In this document: piece by piece, positions 33,339 through 46,898 of the stretch
How positions within the stretch are numbered: the stretch's first letter is position 1
Layout of the letters: every line of letters begins with the position of its first letter
NCBI RefSeq assembly: GCF_964275005.1
Contig: NC_092699.1
Location: forward strand, 18,528,901-18,592,900
Length of the DNA stretch: 64,000 nt
Reading direction: 5' to 3'
Source of the DNA: Diadema setosum
Lineage: Eukaryota; Echinodermata; Echinoidea; Diadematoida; Diadematidae
Position numbers and translations under genes: made by a program
The notes under the pieces: generated by a model
What the model was told of the DNA's origin: nothing
Databases searched by the model: none
The model's input: only the letters and a program-made list of their open reading frames with translations

Positions 33339-33370
33339 CATTTTTGTTATTATTTTTATTATTATTATTA
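33065..33370 (+). mobile_element. tRNA-derived SINE with (ATT)n tail
   Basis: Head GGGGCGCTGTGGCATAGTGG (A-box-like TGGCATAGTGG) and GAGTTCGAATCCC (B box) about 34 bases later show a tRNA-derived pol III promoter. A unique body follows (CTTGGACAAGATGTTTTCAC, ending CTACCCTGGTAAATAAGAC) and then a long ATT repeat from about 33288. The promoter boxes look complete. No target duplication identified. Confidence 0.85.
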
Positions 33371-33414
33371 AAAAAACATACAAAGAACAAACAAATCAAA
33401 TCATACTAATCCCA

Positions 33415-34600
33415 TTACTGAAATCAGAGGCACAACACATTTTGCTCATTGCATATAATGCACGTAATGCCCATGAAAGCTGCAGGGACTGTGAAGTTGG
33501 AGAAAATAGAGAGAGAGAGGGGGGAGAAAGAGAGGGAGGGAGGGAGAGAGGAAGACGTTTCACAACGCTTTCAAAACTAAATTGAAACCTGTATCAAACT
33601 TACGAATGAGATTCAGAACTATATACGTGTCAATAATTATTACACCGGGAATAATACTATACAAGAGAACATTAATTCATTTAAATTATAATTCAAATTA
33701 CAATGATATGAATATATAAATATATGAATATATATACAACCATTTATCATAAAGTATATATAAAAATATATCAACAGATTGTGATTACTGAAGAATAAAC
33801 ATCCATCGCGCATTTATAATGCATATTATGTTATATTAAGAATACATCACAATGCCATATGGTCGCTGGGCGACAAAACCTTGAATCTCAAATTTTGGTG
33901 AAAATGACTATTGGTCAGACAATATATTAGTCAAGCGACGTCCCGTTCAAGTTTCAGCTGCTCCACCCCAAAAACATAAGGCCACCACGGCATTCCAAAG
34001 GAAAGGCCATCCCACTGGATGTGGGTGCCCCGGCCGCCATGTCCCCTTTGCTCTCCCGAACATTTTGACATTGCAGATACGAGGTCCTACCGCCCCAATA
34101 TAACGACATACTTTGATCAAAACATAATACATGTGGAGGAATGATTGCATTGCTGATTGTGATTATGACAATGCTTTATAATGATTCTATCAGAGACTTA
34201 CACACAAAAAAAAAAACTCTTCAAATCACATGAAATCGAATTAATATGTCATTTTGCTCATTTTATTATAATGCACGTTATGCCCGTGTAGGTTGTAGAA
34301 CATAATGTGTAACTGGAGAATAGAGAGAGAGAGAGAAAGAAAGTGAGTGGGTTAGTGAGTGAGAGGGAGAGAGAAGAGAGATAGAGAGAGTTGTAAGAAG
34401 TTACAAAAAGGAGATGTTATCAGAATATTCAGAAACATTGAAACAAACAAGCTTCAGCTTAAAATTCGGAGCTTATAACTATCAATAATTTTCACACTGA
34501 CTGGTATTATATATAATTACTGAAAGACATTATATTCAGTCTTCACATTGTGTTATATTGAAAATATATCACAATGCGGTATATGTAAAATAGTAATCAA
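33415..34600. repeat. Diverged tandem duplication, offset about 800 bp
   Basis: 33430-33860 and about 34240-34590 share TTTTGCTCATT, ATAATGCACGT(A/T)ATGCCC, GGAGAA(A)ATAGAGAGAGAGA, TTCA..AACTATA, TATCAATAATT and a TATGTTATATT..AATA(C/T)ATCACAATGC block in the same order. The arms are clearly diverged. No protein is recognised in either arm. Confidence 0.6.
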
Positions 34601-35356
34601 ATGAAATTCTTCTAGTATTCAACCTTATCAGCCTGCAAACCTTTACAAATCATTAAAAGGGATGAATTTACGTAAAGGACGTCTGAAATCACGGCATCAG
34701 CTTTACAGCGCCCTCTTTGCTGAAAAGAGAATAACAGAGCTTGACGTAATACAGTGTCCAGGATTATGAATGGTAACATTAATCATGTTAGGCCTATATC
34801 AATTACGGTGGAGGCAAGAATATTGGAGCTTTTCTACAAATGTGTGCGATATTGATTTCACAATATTACCGTCGTTTTCAAAAGTGTAACAATGTGTAAC
34901 TTCTAGGTAATCTAAGCGAAATATAAAGCTCATACAGGTATCCTCTACTGATGATTTTTGCCGTGATGAATGTTTATAACTGCGGACCAGATCAATGATA
35001 TGCCATGTAGTTATCTTATTTCAAATGCCATAACCGACCGAAAACAGACGGTCACGACGCAATATATTTGAGCTAATTAATGTCAGAGGTAAAATGGCGT
35101 GCATAGAGGTATGAAAATGTAAGAGTTGAGATTTCATGAGTAACAACAAGAAACATGGATATCAGTCAAAATGTAGACTTTGTCTAGAACCTTATGCATA
35201 TAACTTTGATGTATCTCCCTCTGACTTCTTTGCCGCCAGAATTTCATAACTTGAAGCTGAACGATTTGCAATGCAGTTATTACGTCCCGCTGGATAACGT
35301 CTTTCTTGTTATGCAGAATTAGGAAATGTTTTCTCATGATCGGGTAGACGTCGCTG
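34600..35356. other. Intergenic, unassigned
   Basis: No gene or known repeat recognised. A short minus-strand frame at 35134-35337 has no family resemblance. Confidence 0.4.
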
Positions 35357-35805
35357 AGGCTGCTTTCACATAGAAGTATTCGGTATTCGGTATTCGCTAT
35401 TCGCTATTCGCTATTCGCTATTCGAGCACCGAATACACCATCACCCGCACCGTCAACTCACCATCCCATGTAGTGAGGATTTCTTCCTCCTACATCGCAG
35501 CAAATCTTATAATCAATTTCTAAACTGCATCAGAATGTCGGTCTACATGCTTATATTTGCTAACGGGCAAATCCAGACCAAAAGTGTCATTATTTCATAA
35601 ACGAGAGACGGTATACGCTGCAAGAAAATCGAACAAGCTCGATTCCCACTTTGCTATACTTTTCGCAGGTATTCGGTACTTTCGAATAGTGCCCTCTTAT
35701 GTGAACCGGTGTGAGGAAATCCTATCGTTCGATTCAAGCTATTCGCGTGCCCTCGAAAAACGAGCCCGAATACCCGGATAGTATACTTCTATGTGAAAGC
35801 AGCCT
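35357..35805. mobile_element. MITE with AGGCTGCTTTCACATAGAAG ends
   Basis: The ends AGGCTGCTTTCACATAGAAG and CTTCTATGTGAAAGCAGCCT are a perfect 20-bp inverted repeat. Subterminal GTATTCGGTATTCGCTATTCG repeats on the left are answered by GAATACCCGGATAG on the right. 449 bp, no coding capacity. No target duplication is obvious, so the superfamily is open. Confidence 0.85.
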
Positions 35806-35859
35806 TACGGTATACCTAGAGCGAAAACAAACAGCTCGCCTGTTTGGAATACATGTGCA

Positions 35860-36640
35860 GAGCTAGAGTTTGGTAAATCAGTGCAAGGAGTTCCAACTGG
35901 CTGTAATTATTCAAACAGTTGTCACTTTTCTATTGATGTACAAAAGAATTCCACAGGTGCATCTGTGCCTTTGGTGGCGGGGTTTGATGCCGCCATCTTG
36001 CTGAGCAATCTGAAGATTCATTTTGAATGTTAACTTAATGTTGACTATATCTTGCTTGTTTATCTATTAAAAGAAACGAAATCTCACTTAATGATAAAGC
36101 TCACTAAACATAGGTCAAATTCTTCAAGAAATATGTGCAAAAGTGTAAATCAGAGCTGTATCATGTGAAAGTGTTAAAAACTGTATCCTCCTGGAAAGCC
36201 GGTTTGATCACTTTTCCACTAATTCCTCCAAATAAAACTGATATGGAATAATCTTCGAGTATAATTCTATATTAATAGATATATCAGATTAGTGATCGGG
36301 CACGGCCAGTCGAGTAATTTTCATTTTCATTTCATCATTTTTTTTTTTTTTTTGGCGCAATTTCTATTCGCGCATTCCCGTGTCTTTACCACTATATACC
36401 ACCTATCTTTTATAAGTAGGGATGGCGAAAAGTAAGTACCATCACAAAGACATATTTTCGTTAGAAAGTGGCTGATGATTATGCAATGAGACATGAGTCA
36501 ATTGTCTTCCTATCTGCGCGGCAGATCCAGTTTGCCACATGCTTCAAAACTTTCGAGTGGCGGCATCGAACGTGACTTTCAAAGGAAATACGACAGTAAA
36601 TTGTGACTCCATTCTCTTAAACCTCCTTGATCAGTGTGAA
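35860..36640 (+). repeat. Dispersed repeat with an empty LINE target site
   Basis: Reverse-complement partner of 23611-24840. At about 36425-36445 it reads GGATGGCGAAAAGTAAGTAC where the other copy carries the LINE insertion, so this is the pre-insertion state. It includes a poly-T run at about 36338-36354. Confidence 0.75.
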
Positions 36641-37489
<849 letters not shown>

Positions 37490-38330
37490 TATAGATAGAT
37501 GATTCGGTTCCATGATTATCCCACTAGACAATCTAATGAGTTTCATTTACCCCTCCTGAGAACTTTATTGGCTCAGAATACATTTATATACACTGGTCCT
37601 AGATTTTGGAACTCACTGAGCTGTGAAATAAAAAATTCCCCATCTTTGTATTCTTTTAAGCGCAAGTTGAAACTTTTTTTATTAAATCCTCCCTGACATG
37701 TTTTTTTTTTTCCATTAACAGCTATAGTTTTTGTGAACCTCAGAGTTCATCATCCACCCACCAATCATTCAAACACTGAATTTATTATTACGTAAAGAAG
37801 TAGCCATTACAATCCTTTGCTCAGCTGCATGCAGCACCAACTCTATGAAGCACATTCTCTACCATCCTCTGTTCCATTTCCCTTATTCAGCGTGTAGGTA
37901 TTCTCTCATTCTCTCTTTTCTTCTTTCTTTCCTTCCATACTTTTCATCTATTCTGGCAAGTTGTGTCATGTTGTTGCGTTTCTTCTGTTTTGTCCCGTCC
38001 TGTCGTATATCATATTCGTCACAAGTGTTTGTAAATAAGTAATTTATAGGTTTTATGAGTGGTTCACAATCTACAAGCTTTGCTTTTTAGTGGATCTCTC
38101 TATTCTTTCTTCCTTTTTTTTTTCAACTGAAGCATGACTTTGTATTATTTATTTTTTTTGCCAGTATGCGCTCCTATGTTTATTGATACCATTTATTAAT
38201 TAAGACAAATGTTCTTTGTTTATGATGTAAAACCTGATTTATCTTGTGTTATGTTTTTGTTGAAAAAGAAAAAAGAAGAAGAATGAAAATAAATGAATTG
38301 AATTGAATTGAATTGAATTGAATTGAATTT
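37490..38330 (+). mobile_element. LINE 3'-end fragment with (GAATT)n tail
   Basis: The plus strand encodes a 65-residue piece with YPTRQSNEFHLPLLRTLL, FIYTGPRFWNSLSCEIK and SFKRKLKLFLL, the C-terminal end of the same LINE group as 10640-14346. It is followed by about 600 bp of T-rich untranslated sequence and a tail of ATTGAATTGAATTGAATT at about 38294-38329. The 5' part is missing, as usual for truncated insertions. Confidence 0.8.
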
Positions 38331-39641
38331 GGTCCCACGAAATATCTGGACACTAAGCCAAACATGAAACCTACCCACAAACATAACCTTAACTCTAATC
38401 CGGAGCAATTTTCGCAGGAGTAAATTAATGTTGTTTCACCAAATGGGACTGCGATTTTTCATCCGTGTGTTTTCTAAATACACAATTTTTGTTACAGATT
38501 ATGCATTACAATTATTCCTTAATTCTAATTTTGTTCCTGATATACCAGAATCTCACTATTTCAAATCTCAGATTGAATTACAATTATGCAGAAGATGGGT
38601 ATGCAAGAAATAGATAACTCTTCTTTTTAATTCTCTATGGCACCTTCAAGTTTCCTTGGGTTTAAAAAATATGTTTATAATGATTTAATTTAAAAAGAAA
38701 TGAACCTCCGAGAGACAGACTATTTTTGAAGTGACCTTCCTACAATTGCTACTATAGATGCTAAAGACGACACGCGAATGCAGTCAACATACAGGGAACA
38801 GGATTACAAGCAATACGTGCATGGGGCATAATAAGAGAACACAGACGACCTTGAGGTATTTGAACAATGAATTTGGAATAATACATTTATTTGAAAATCG
38901 TTATTTCAACGCATTCAATGTTTTCTCCTTTTTTTTACATATTTTTTTTTTCATATTGACTCATATTACACATCTGACTTTGTCATTCCGTTTATCACCT
39001 TAATTGATTTCTTGGAGCACCATATACTGTATATAAGTTACAAGTGTATTATGTAATATTATGTTCATAATTAATATCCATTAAATTCCTCAGGGAATTT
39101 ACTCACATGCATCCTTCTGCCACTTTACGAGTTGGTACTCTCTAATATCTTTACGGTCATACGTTCTTCTTCCATTTTCTACTGGTATCACATTTTATTA
39201 ACTTATTTCATAAATTACCATTATGACAGTAATGATTCTAGCACCCTGTGGTCTCTTTCTTTTCTTTGAATTGTGTCCAGATCTTACTTTTCCACTCATT
39301 CGTATTTTTCACACTACCATATAAACACCATGCCCACACATCAAACATGATTGTAGGCCTACATCATCCTAATTACGATTATCATTACCATTAACACCGT
39401 TAGACCAAATGCCTTTCATCTTAATGAAATCCAATCTCGGTATCCTCGCATTTTAGATCTGCGTTAAATACTACAAGAACAAAGTAACGGAGGAATGTTA
39501 CATGTTTATACAGAACAAATTTGTTCTGTATTCATTTTACACAAATATGGTGACTGCCATACATATTGGTAAATTTATAGTCTGCACACTGCACAGCCCT
39601 GTCCCTATACAGTAGTCGTCATTTTCGCACGGCGTCTGGTC
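38331..39641. other. Intergenic, unassigned
   Basis: AT-rich with T runs at about 38930-38952. No gene or repeat recognised. Confidence 0.4.
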
Positions 39642-41363
39642 GGGTGCACGTCACGAGACCGACACCCACGAGTCATACAGCCCACAAGTTATACAGCTCA
39701 CAAGTCATACAGCCCACGAGTCATACAGCTCACAAGTCATACAGCCCACCAGTTATACAGCCCACGAGTTCGACACTGAGTAAATAAAGCCCACGAGTTC
39801 GACATCAAGTAAAATAAGCCCAGGAGTTATACGGCTCACGAGACCGACACTACGCACAAAAGGCTCATGAGACCGACAGTAAGCAAACAAAGCCCACGAG
39901 ACCGACACTACACTTAAAAGGTCCACGAGACCGACGCTACGCATACAAGGCTCACGAGACCGACATGACGCAAAAGAGGTTCACCAGACCGACACTAAGC
40001 AAAGAAGACCCACGAGACCGACAGGATGAACAGCGCCACCTATAGACTAATAAATTGTATAGGGTGTCCTGATAATAGCATAGGAAGATATGAGAGATGG
40101 AAAAGAAGAGTTGCCATCTCCGGCAGGGTGTTACCCCATCAGTTGCCCCCCCCCCCCCCTCCCTGAAATGATCAGGATCTTTGATTGTGTTCGTATGGAT
40201 GTGTGTTTGTGAAAAAAAAAATGAACAAAGTACAGTAAAATTGTGTAGCAGATCTTTCCACAATAAACCTGCGAAGGTGTTGATTTAGTATTAATAAAAA
40301 AATAAAAAATAACGTAATCGTCTATTAAGGTAGCGTTAGGGATTCGGAAAAAACCAGATGCATCCATGAAAACAGCTATTGTATTTCACAATAAAATGTA
40401 CTGTTCGGAGGAGAGTAACACAAGCCACAAAATTGAGGTGAATCCCTGCGATATAAAACGTTTTAATCAGTAGAATTACATAGATCTTACTGCAAAACGT
40501 CAAAGTAGGAGGGTAAAATATCTAAAATAGAATAAGCAACTAGTGAATCGGGAAAGAGATGAGGTAAAATTTATATCTTGTCCATCTTCCTAGCTGAAAA
40601 CTGGGAAAGCCTATTAAAAATAGCACGATGGCATTATCAAAGCTCTAAAATTAATCCATACATCGTTATTGTCCTCTTTTAAATTCATTTGTATTTTTTG
40701 TCTCTTTTTTGGGGGGATGAAGAATACTAATTCTTCTATTTATTTTTTTTTTGGGGGGGGGCGGGGGCATGAAGAATACAATTCAATTTTTCTACTTGAT
40801 AACAATGTCGCTCCCTGACACACTTGCCCCTCCCCCCTCCTCAGAAGTATGTAGAAATACATATTTGATGACGTTCATAATTATGTAGATGGTCACCATC
40901 TTTCAATTGATAGCGTTACGATATTACACCCGCCAGTATGTTATTTTTCCGTTCATGGAACACCCTGTACAGGTGATTGACATGTAGATGGCGCTGTTTA
41001 TCCTGTCGGTCTCGTGGGCCTTCTTTGCCTACTGTCGGTCTCGTGGGCTTTCTTTGCTTAGTGTCGGTCTCGTGAGCCTTTTTAGCTTAGTGTCGGTCTC
41101 GTGGGCCTTTTTTGCCTACTGTCGGTCTCGTGGGCTTTCTTTGCTTAGTGTCGGTCTCATGGGCCTTTATTGCTTAGTGTCGGTCTCGTGGGCTATGTTT
41201 GCTTAATGTCGGTCTCATGAGCCTTTTGCGCGTAGTGTCGAAGTCATGGGCTGTATGACTCCTGAGCCGTATAACTCGTGGGCTGTATGACTCATGGACC
41301 TAATATTGATGTCGGTCTCGTGGACCGTATGACTCGTGGGTGTCGGTCTCGTGGGATGCGCCC
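39642..41363. mobile_element. Twin element 1 with two-tier minisatellite inverted ends
   Basis: Left end GGGTGCACGTCACGAGACCG; right end, read inverted, GGGCGCATCCCACGAGACCG. The left arm first has 16-bp units (CACGAGTCATACAGCC and variants, about 39668-39765), then 29-bp units that start CACGAGACCGACACTA and end AAGCC or AGGCT (about 39766-40020), then CAGCGCCACCTATAGAC. The right arm (about 40935-41363) shows the same series inverted (GGCGCTGTTTATCCTG, then TGTCGGTCTCGTGGGC units). The middle is AT-rich and non-coding. GTCTGGTC and GTCTGGGG flank it, a possible 8-bp duplication with two differences. The Ser/Val-Trp-Ala repeat frames across it are not proteins. Confidence 0.8.
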
Positions 41364-41587
41364 GTCTGGGGGTCTGGTCGGGCTAATACAGAACGTATAG
41401 GGAGAGTTGACAGGATTTGGGTGGAGCATCGCTGCTCACCTGACGTAGGGGTGGTCATATGACGCCTTCGGGTAAGATACAACAGGCGAACGTCATAACA
41501 GACATCTTCTCCGGCCCGCGGTTCTCCGTCCGTTCTCCGGAGGCTACCCCGCGCCTACCCTGGTCGATCACACAAGTATGATTTTCA

Positions 41588-42301
41588 GGGGTGCACGTCA
41601 CGAGACCGACACCCACGAGTCATACAGCCCTCAAGTTTAATATACAGCTCACAAGTCATACAGCCCAAGAGTCATACAGCCCTCAAGTTATACAGCTCAC
41701 AAGTAATACAGCCCACGAGTCATACAGCCCACAAGCCATACAGCCCACCATTTATACAGCCCACGAGTTCGACATCAAGTAAAATAAGCCTAGGAGTTAT
41801 ACGGCTCACGAGACCGACACTACGCACAAAAGGCTCATGAGACCGACACTAGGCAAACAAAGCCCACGAGACCGACACTACACTTAAAAGGCCCACGAGG
41901 CCGACGCTACGCATACAAGGCTCACGAGACCGACATTACGCAAAAGAGGTTCACCAGACCGACACTAAGCAAAGAAGACCCACGAGACCGACAGGATGAA
42001 CAGCGCCACCTATAGACTAATAAATTGTATAGGGTGTCCTGATAATGGCATAAGGAAGATATGAGAGATGGAAAAGAAGAGTTGCCAGGGTGTTACCCCA
42101 TCAGTTGCCCCCACCCCCTGAAATGATCAGGATCTTTAATTGTGTTTGCGTGGGTGTGTGTTTGTGAAAAAAGTGAACAAAATTCAGTAAAAGTGTGCAA
42201 AAGATCTTTCCACATTAACTAAAGATGCCAAGACACAGTCGTTTGCATGTTAACCCTTTGACTTCTTTTATATATTCCTACTCCCAGCCCCCCCCCCAAA
42301 A

Positions 42302-42342
<41 letters not shown>

Positions 42343-43824
42343 TCTGCCTTTGGTGATTGCTATTATATTCTAGTAGGATCATCGAGAGGCATTTTATAGA
42401 GTGAAAATCGGCATGATTCGAGTATGCTTATGGGTTGAATAGAGAAAAAATGGCTTGTAAGAAAAATTCTTAGTGCAATTCCATTTAATCTGCATAAACA
42501 AAGTGGCTACCAAAACCATTACGTTTTTATTCTTGTAGGCGGTTGCTCGTGGAAAACTCGTCACAGAACTGGCAATTTAACATCATTTAGATTACATGAT
42601 GGGAAGGTGGGGCTGCAGACAAGAATTCAATACAAGTCAACGAATTAGGAAGAAAATAAAGCATATTATACATTTTTTTAATGCAAATACAATACATTGA
42701 ATGGATGAGAGATAAGTGGTTTTAGATATTCTTCATGGATTTGGGGATCTTATGAGATACTTCATTGTACTATGATGTCAATCTGCATTGGCTTGACGAA
42801 TCAGATTATCAAGGAAAAAATATCACGAAATGTAATGGCAGTAAATGATTAAAAATGACAATTTCTCATATAGGTCCTATATAATATATACATATTCGAT
42901 TTGGATTCGGAAAAAACAAGATACATCCATGAAAACAGCTATTGTATTTCACGAAAAATGTACTGTTTTGGAGGCCACAAATCGAGGTGAATCCCTGCGA
43001 TATAAAACGTATTAATCAGTTGATTTACTTTAGTTACAGAGAAAATTACAAATAGATCTTACTCCAAAACATCTACGCAGGAGGGTAGGATATTCAATAT
43101 AGCCTAAGGAAATAGTGAATAGAGAAAGAGAAAAGGTAAAACGTACATCCTGTCCATCTTCTAGCTAAAAACTAGGAAAGCCTATTAAAAGTAGCACGAT
43201 GGCATTATCAAAGCTCTACAATTAATCCATACATCGTTCTTGTCCTCTTTTATCAATTCATTTGACCGTGTGTTTTTTGTCTTCTTTTTTTGTAGGGGGG
43301 GGGGGAGGGGGAGGGGCATGAAGAATGCAATTCGATTTTTCTAATTGATAACAATGTCGCTCCCTGACAGACCTGTCCCCCTGGAAGTATGTAAATTTAG
43401 AAATACATATTTGATGTCGTTCATAATTATGTAGATGGTTACCATCTTTCACTTGATAGCGTGACGAAATTGCACCCGCCAGTTTATTTTTCCGTTCATG
43501 GAACACCCTGTACAGGTAAGTGACACGTAGATGGCGCTGTTTATCCTGCCGGTCTCGTGGGCCTTCTTTGCCTACTGTCGGTCTCGTGGGCTTTCTTTGC
43601 TTAGTGTCGGTCTCGTGAGCCTTTATTGCTTAGTGTCGGTCTCGTGGGCTGTGTTTGCTTAGGTGTTGGTCTCATGAGCCTTTTGTGCGTAGTGTCGAAC
43701 TCATGGGCTGTATGACTCCTGAGCCGTATAACTCGTGGGCCGTATGACTCATGGACCTTTTATTGATGTCGGTCTCGTGGACCGTATGACTCGTGGGTGG
43801 GTGTCGGTCTCGTGGGATGACCCC
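41588..43824. mobile_element. Twin element 2 with two-tier minisatellite inverted ends
   Basis: Same family and orientation as element 1, only 224 bp further on. Ends are GGGGTGCACGTCACGAGACC and, inverted, GGGGTCATCCCACGAGACCG. ATTTTCA occurs directly outside both ends (41581-41587 and 43825-43831), a 7-bp target duplication. It shares internal blocks with element 1 (CTAATAAATTGTATAGGGTG; GATGGCATTATCAAAGCTCT) but has about 0.65 kb more in the middle (about 42220-42890), including a GA microsatellite at 42312-42340. No transposase. The superfamily is unknown; a 7-8 bp duplication with long composite ends matches none I can name firmly. Confidence 0.82.
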
Positions 43825-43831
43825 ATTTTCA

Positions 43832-45434
43832 AGAGGTTCTTTGGAGGTTCTACGGAGGATGTCCACCGTGTTGCGTCTAATTTAACAGACACAATTTTCT
43901 CCGGAAAACAATCTTCGCCGCAGGTTACCCCGAGGCTACTCTGCATTTTGTGGCCTGTTAAAACGGTGCTTGAGAATGTGAAATTGACTGATGACGTGTT
44001 TATGTTTGTTTGTTTCTTTCTTTCTCTCTTTTTTTTTTCAATACTCGGTGCTGGTTCCGCTCACGGATTTGGTTGGATTTTTAGCCATATTTCATTCTTT
44101 TGATACCAGTCAATGTAGATGGCGTTTAGAATCGCGCCATCTATTGACGGACAAGTGGGCTAAGATACTAGTAGTCGATACAGAGCCTATGTGTCATATT
44201 TGGCGCTATGTGAAGTTTAAATGCGAATAATAGTTACATCTTCAGACTAGTGGGGGGGGGGGGGGGAGGGGATGACAAAGAACCATGGCCTTTTTGTGTC
44301 CATGAATCAATGATCTGGAAAAAAAAAAGGTTCAAATAAAGAGTCTTCGATATAAACTTTCACCAGAACTGACCCGAAAGAAGTCATCAGATATGACTTT
44401 GTTTATCATCACCGAGAAATCAGGTTTTCTTCTTCTTCTTCTTTTTCTTCTTCTCTCTCTCTCTCTCTCTCTCTCTTTGTGCTGCTTAAATTAATGTTCA
44501 TGAGGGTACATACACGGCAATCGCTTACAAGGGAACCAGTTTTCACCCCCTTCTTTGTACAAGCTATGATATATAAATGTGTTATTTTCTGACATTCAAT
44601 ATATTACATAGAAATGTAGTGTCCCAGTGTTCGAAAATGAGTGCCCAAATTCAGGAGATACCTTTGAATCATATAGTATCAACGTTTGCCTTGAAAAATG
44701 ATAAACCAATAGGAGTAAGGGCTGTATAGAAGAAATTCTTACTGACTGCAGATGGACAGATCTATAGAAATGGTTCCATAGGTCAAAGTGATTTTTAAGT
44801 CAGTCAAGGGGGGGGGGGGTGTTGTACCTTTCCTCAGCTTACGAATAAAAACCAGGATCATGTGCAGATCTACAAAGGCCCTAGCGCTGACGGGCTCCTC
44901 GCAGGCTCGCATATTTCGCTATTGTCGCAGAGGGACTCGGTATGAATGTACATTGTAATACAGTGTATTATGTTCGATGACTTTAACTACTTGGCACTAC
45001 GATCGCACTATTCATTCACCTTTTGGCGTTGGTGCCAGGCTTTATCACTCGTTGCCTGGATTCAGCCGCTGGATACACCGTCAGAGGCTTCCACGTAACT
45101 GCTTAGATCACTTCTGATCACTGCACGAGGTATGATATTGTATTCTTTGAGAGTTGCTGATTAATGTGTAGGGTCATGTATGCATGATGATCAAGAATAT
45201 TCTCTCCAAAATGGTGTTACGAATCGACTTCATCGCGGGATTTATTCCCGGGAATTTGTGACCTTCTAAGATACCACTTACAGCAGTAATGCCAAACATC
45301 CTGTACATTTACACATTAGTTTCATAATATTACAATCCTTTTGTCTGTTACCGAACTATATGCAGTTGGTCAAAGGATTTCACGAACGCCAATATGTAAC
45401 ATACATTGTATTGATAAAATATCTGTGAGAATAT
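43832..45434. other. Intergenic, microsatellite-bearing
   Basis: Holds a G run (about 44251-44267), a TTC/TC repeat (44424-44476) and another G run (44809-44819). No gene seen; the 122-codon frame at 43735-44103 starts inside the repeat element and is not convincing. Confidence 0.45.
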
Positions 45435-46893
45435 TGTCACGGTCTGGTTGAGGGCCGACAGTAAATCAAGGGGGTTAGAACTTATTTGTGAATAAGCTTG
45501 ATAAATTCTGAATTACAGGGTAAATGATATATAAAGCTTTTTGACAAACTGTTTTCGCGCCCAAATTCTGAATTACAGGGTAAATGATATATAAAGGCTT
45601 TATGACAAACTGTATTCACGCCCTCTGGGCTATACAGGGATCGAGGCAGTTGTGAAAGTTAATCTTTAATTTTACGCGGCCAAGGAAAATCACACACGCA
45701 AACATACGGAGTCACACCAAAGCACACATGGAAACCTGAGAGTTCGCGGTTGGGGCCTCGTTGGAGTTAACAAACGCGAGCTGGAGGATCGTTGTGCACA
45801 ACGATGATTGCTGCTTCGCGTCGATGCTGTGATGAAATAAATGGCGGACTTGGCGGTTAGTAGTGATGCCGGCGGCCTTGCGACGAGTCCACGGTGTCGC
45901 TGACGGTCTTGGAGACTCAATAAGGTTGGTGACGAGGACTGGTTACGCTGCTGCCTTGCCGGAGTAAAACTCAAAATAAAAGAACAGTTATCCAACGTCT
46001 TTCAAATAATTTGTCCCGTATAATATTCATTTTATAATTGAACTCCGATGCACACACACGCGCATGCATTAACAGTCATTCTGTCCGTGTGACTTACTAT
46101 AATTACGATTCCATATATATCACATCTACATCATATTATCAACCTTCCATCATTTAACATCTTATTATTCAAATACAAACATCATTTTTAGTATAACTTC
46201 TTAGTTTTATAACGAAATTCACAATCTTCCTGATCATTAATGCAAAATAAATTGAGCTTACCACCACTGGTGAGTTTTCCCACTAACACGGGATGGAGGC
46301 TCTGCCAATACAAAGGTGAGTTTTCCACACTAAAATGTGGGATTGAGGCTCGGCCAATACAAACTCGGTGTCGACTAAAACCAGAAGACGACAAGGAATT
46401 GTTGCAAATGTTGAAACAAATGTTGAGACGGGATAACATACGGCGAAAATGATATGACGGCTGCTTAACTCAATGCCAACTTATCGGGCTGAAAGCAAAG
46501 AACGTCATGACTTGACAGTACAGTGGACTGCTATTATACCTTGCCCAACGTAGCACTTTGGGCGTGGCACGGAAAACTACCGCTGACGCTACAAGGTAAC
46601 CGTTTGAGCTCCTAAGCAGACACACAATAAATACGGTACCGAAAGGGCTATATCAGCGATACACGTATGCCGACATCTAATTTACACAAGATTATATCGC
46701 CATGGTAACACGCACCATGAAAGGATAGGTTAGAAGGGGGGTAGATTCCAGGTGATCGCCACTTAAACATGCGGTACACCTGTGCTAACTTTCACCCGCG
46801 AAAACAAAATAGAACAGATTTAAACACCTTTTGCTGGGGAAAAGTCAAACAAAACTGGGGAATAAAATAAATGGCAATTTCCAACTTGTGACA
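45435..46893. mobile_element. Solo LTR, probably Ty3/Gypsy type (fossil)
   Basis: A 1.46-kb unit begins TGTCACGG and ends TTGTGACA, so it has the TG...CA ends of an LTR with a short terminal inverted repeat. AATAT is duplicated exactly on both sides (45430-45434 and 46894-46898), a 5-bp target duplication as made by retroviral-type integrases. No internal coding part or second LTR is near, so it is a solo LTR left by recombination. A 60-bp direct duplication lies inside at about 45505-45623. The family assignment rests on the TGTCAC start and the 5-bp duplication only. The exact duplication suggests moderate age. Confidence 0.75.
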
Positions 46894-46898
46894 AATAT

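Noticed and set aside
40988-41206. Open frame reading repeated SVSWAFFAYCRSRG-like units
   Set aside because: It is a translation of the 29-bp minisatellite units at the element's right arm; similar frames appear on the opposite strand and in the other copy.
41591-41782. Open frame reading repeated TSHTAQESYSPQ-like units
   Set aside because: Translation of the 16-bp units; no sign of selection, and it follows the repeat exactly.
45690-45995. 101-codon minus-strand frame as a host gene
   Set aside because: It lies wholly inside the solo LTR and shows no recognisable domain.
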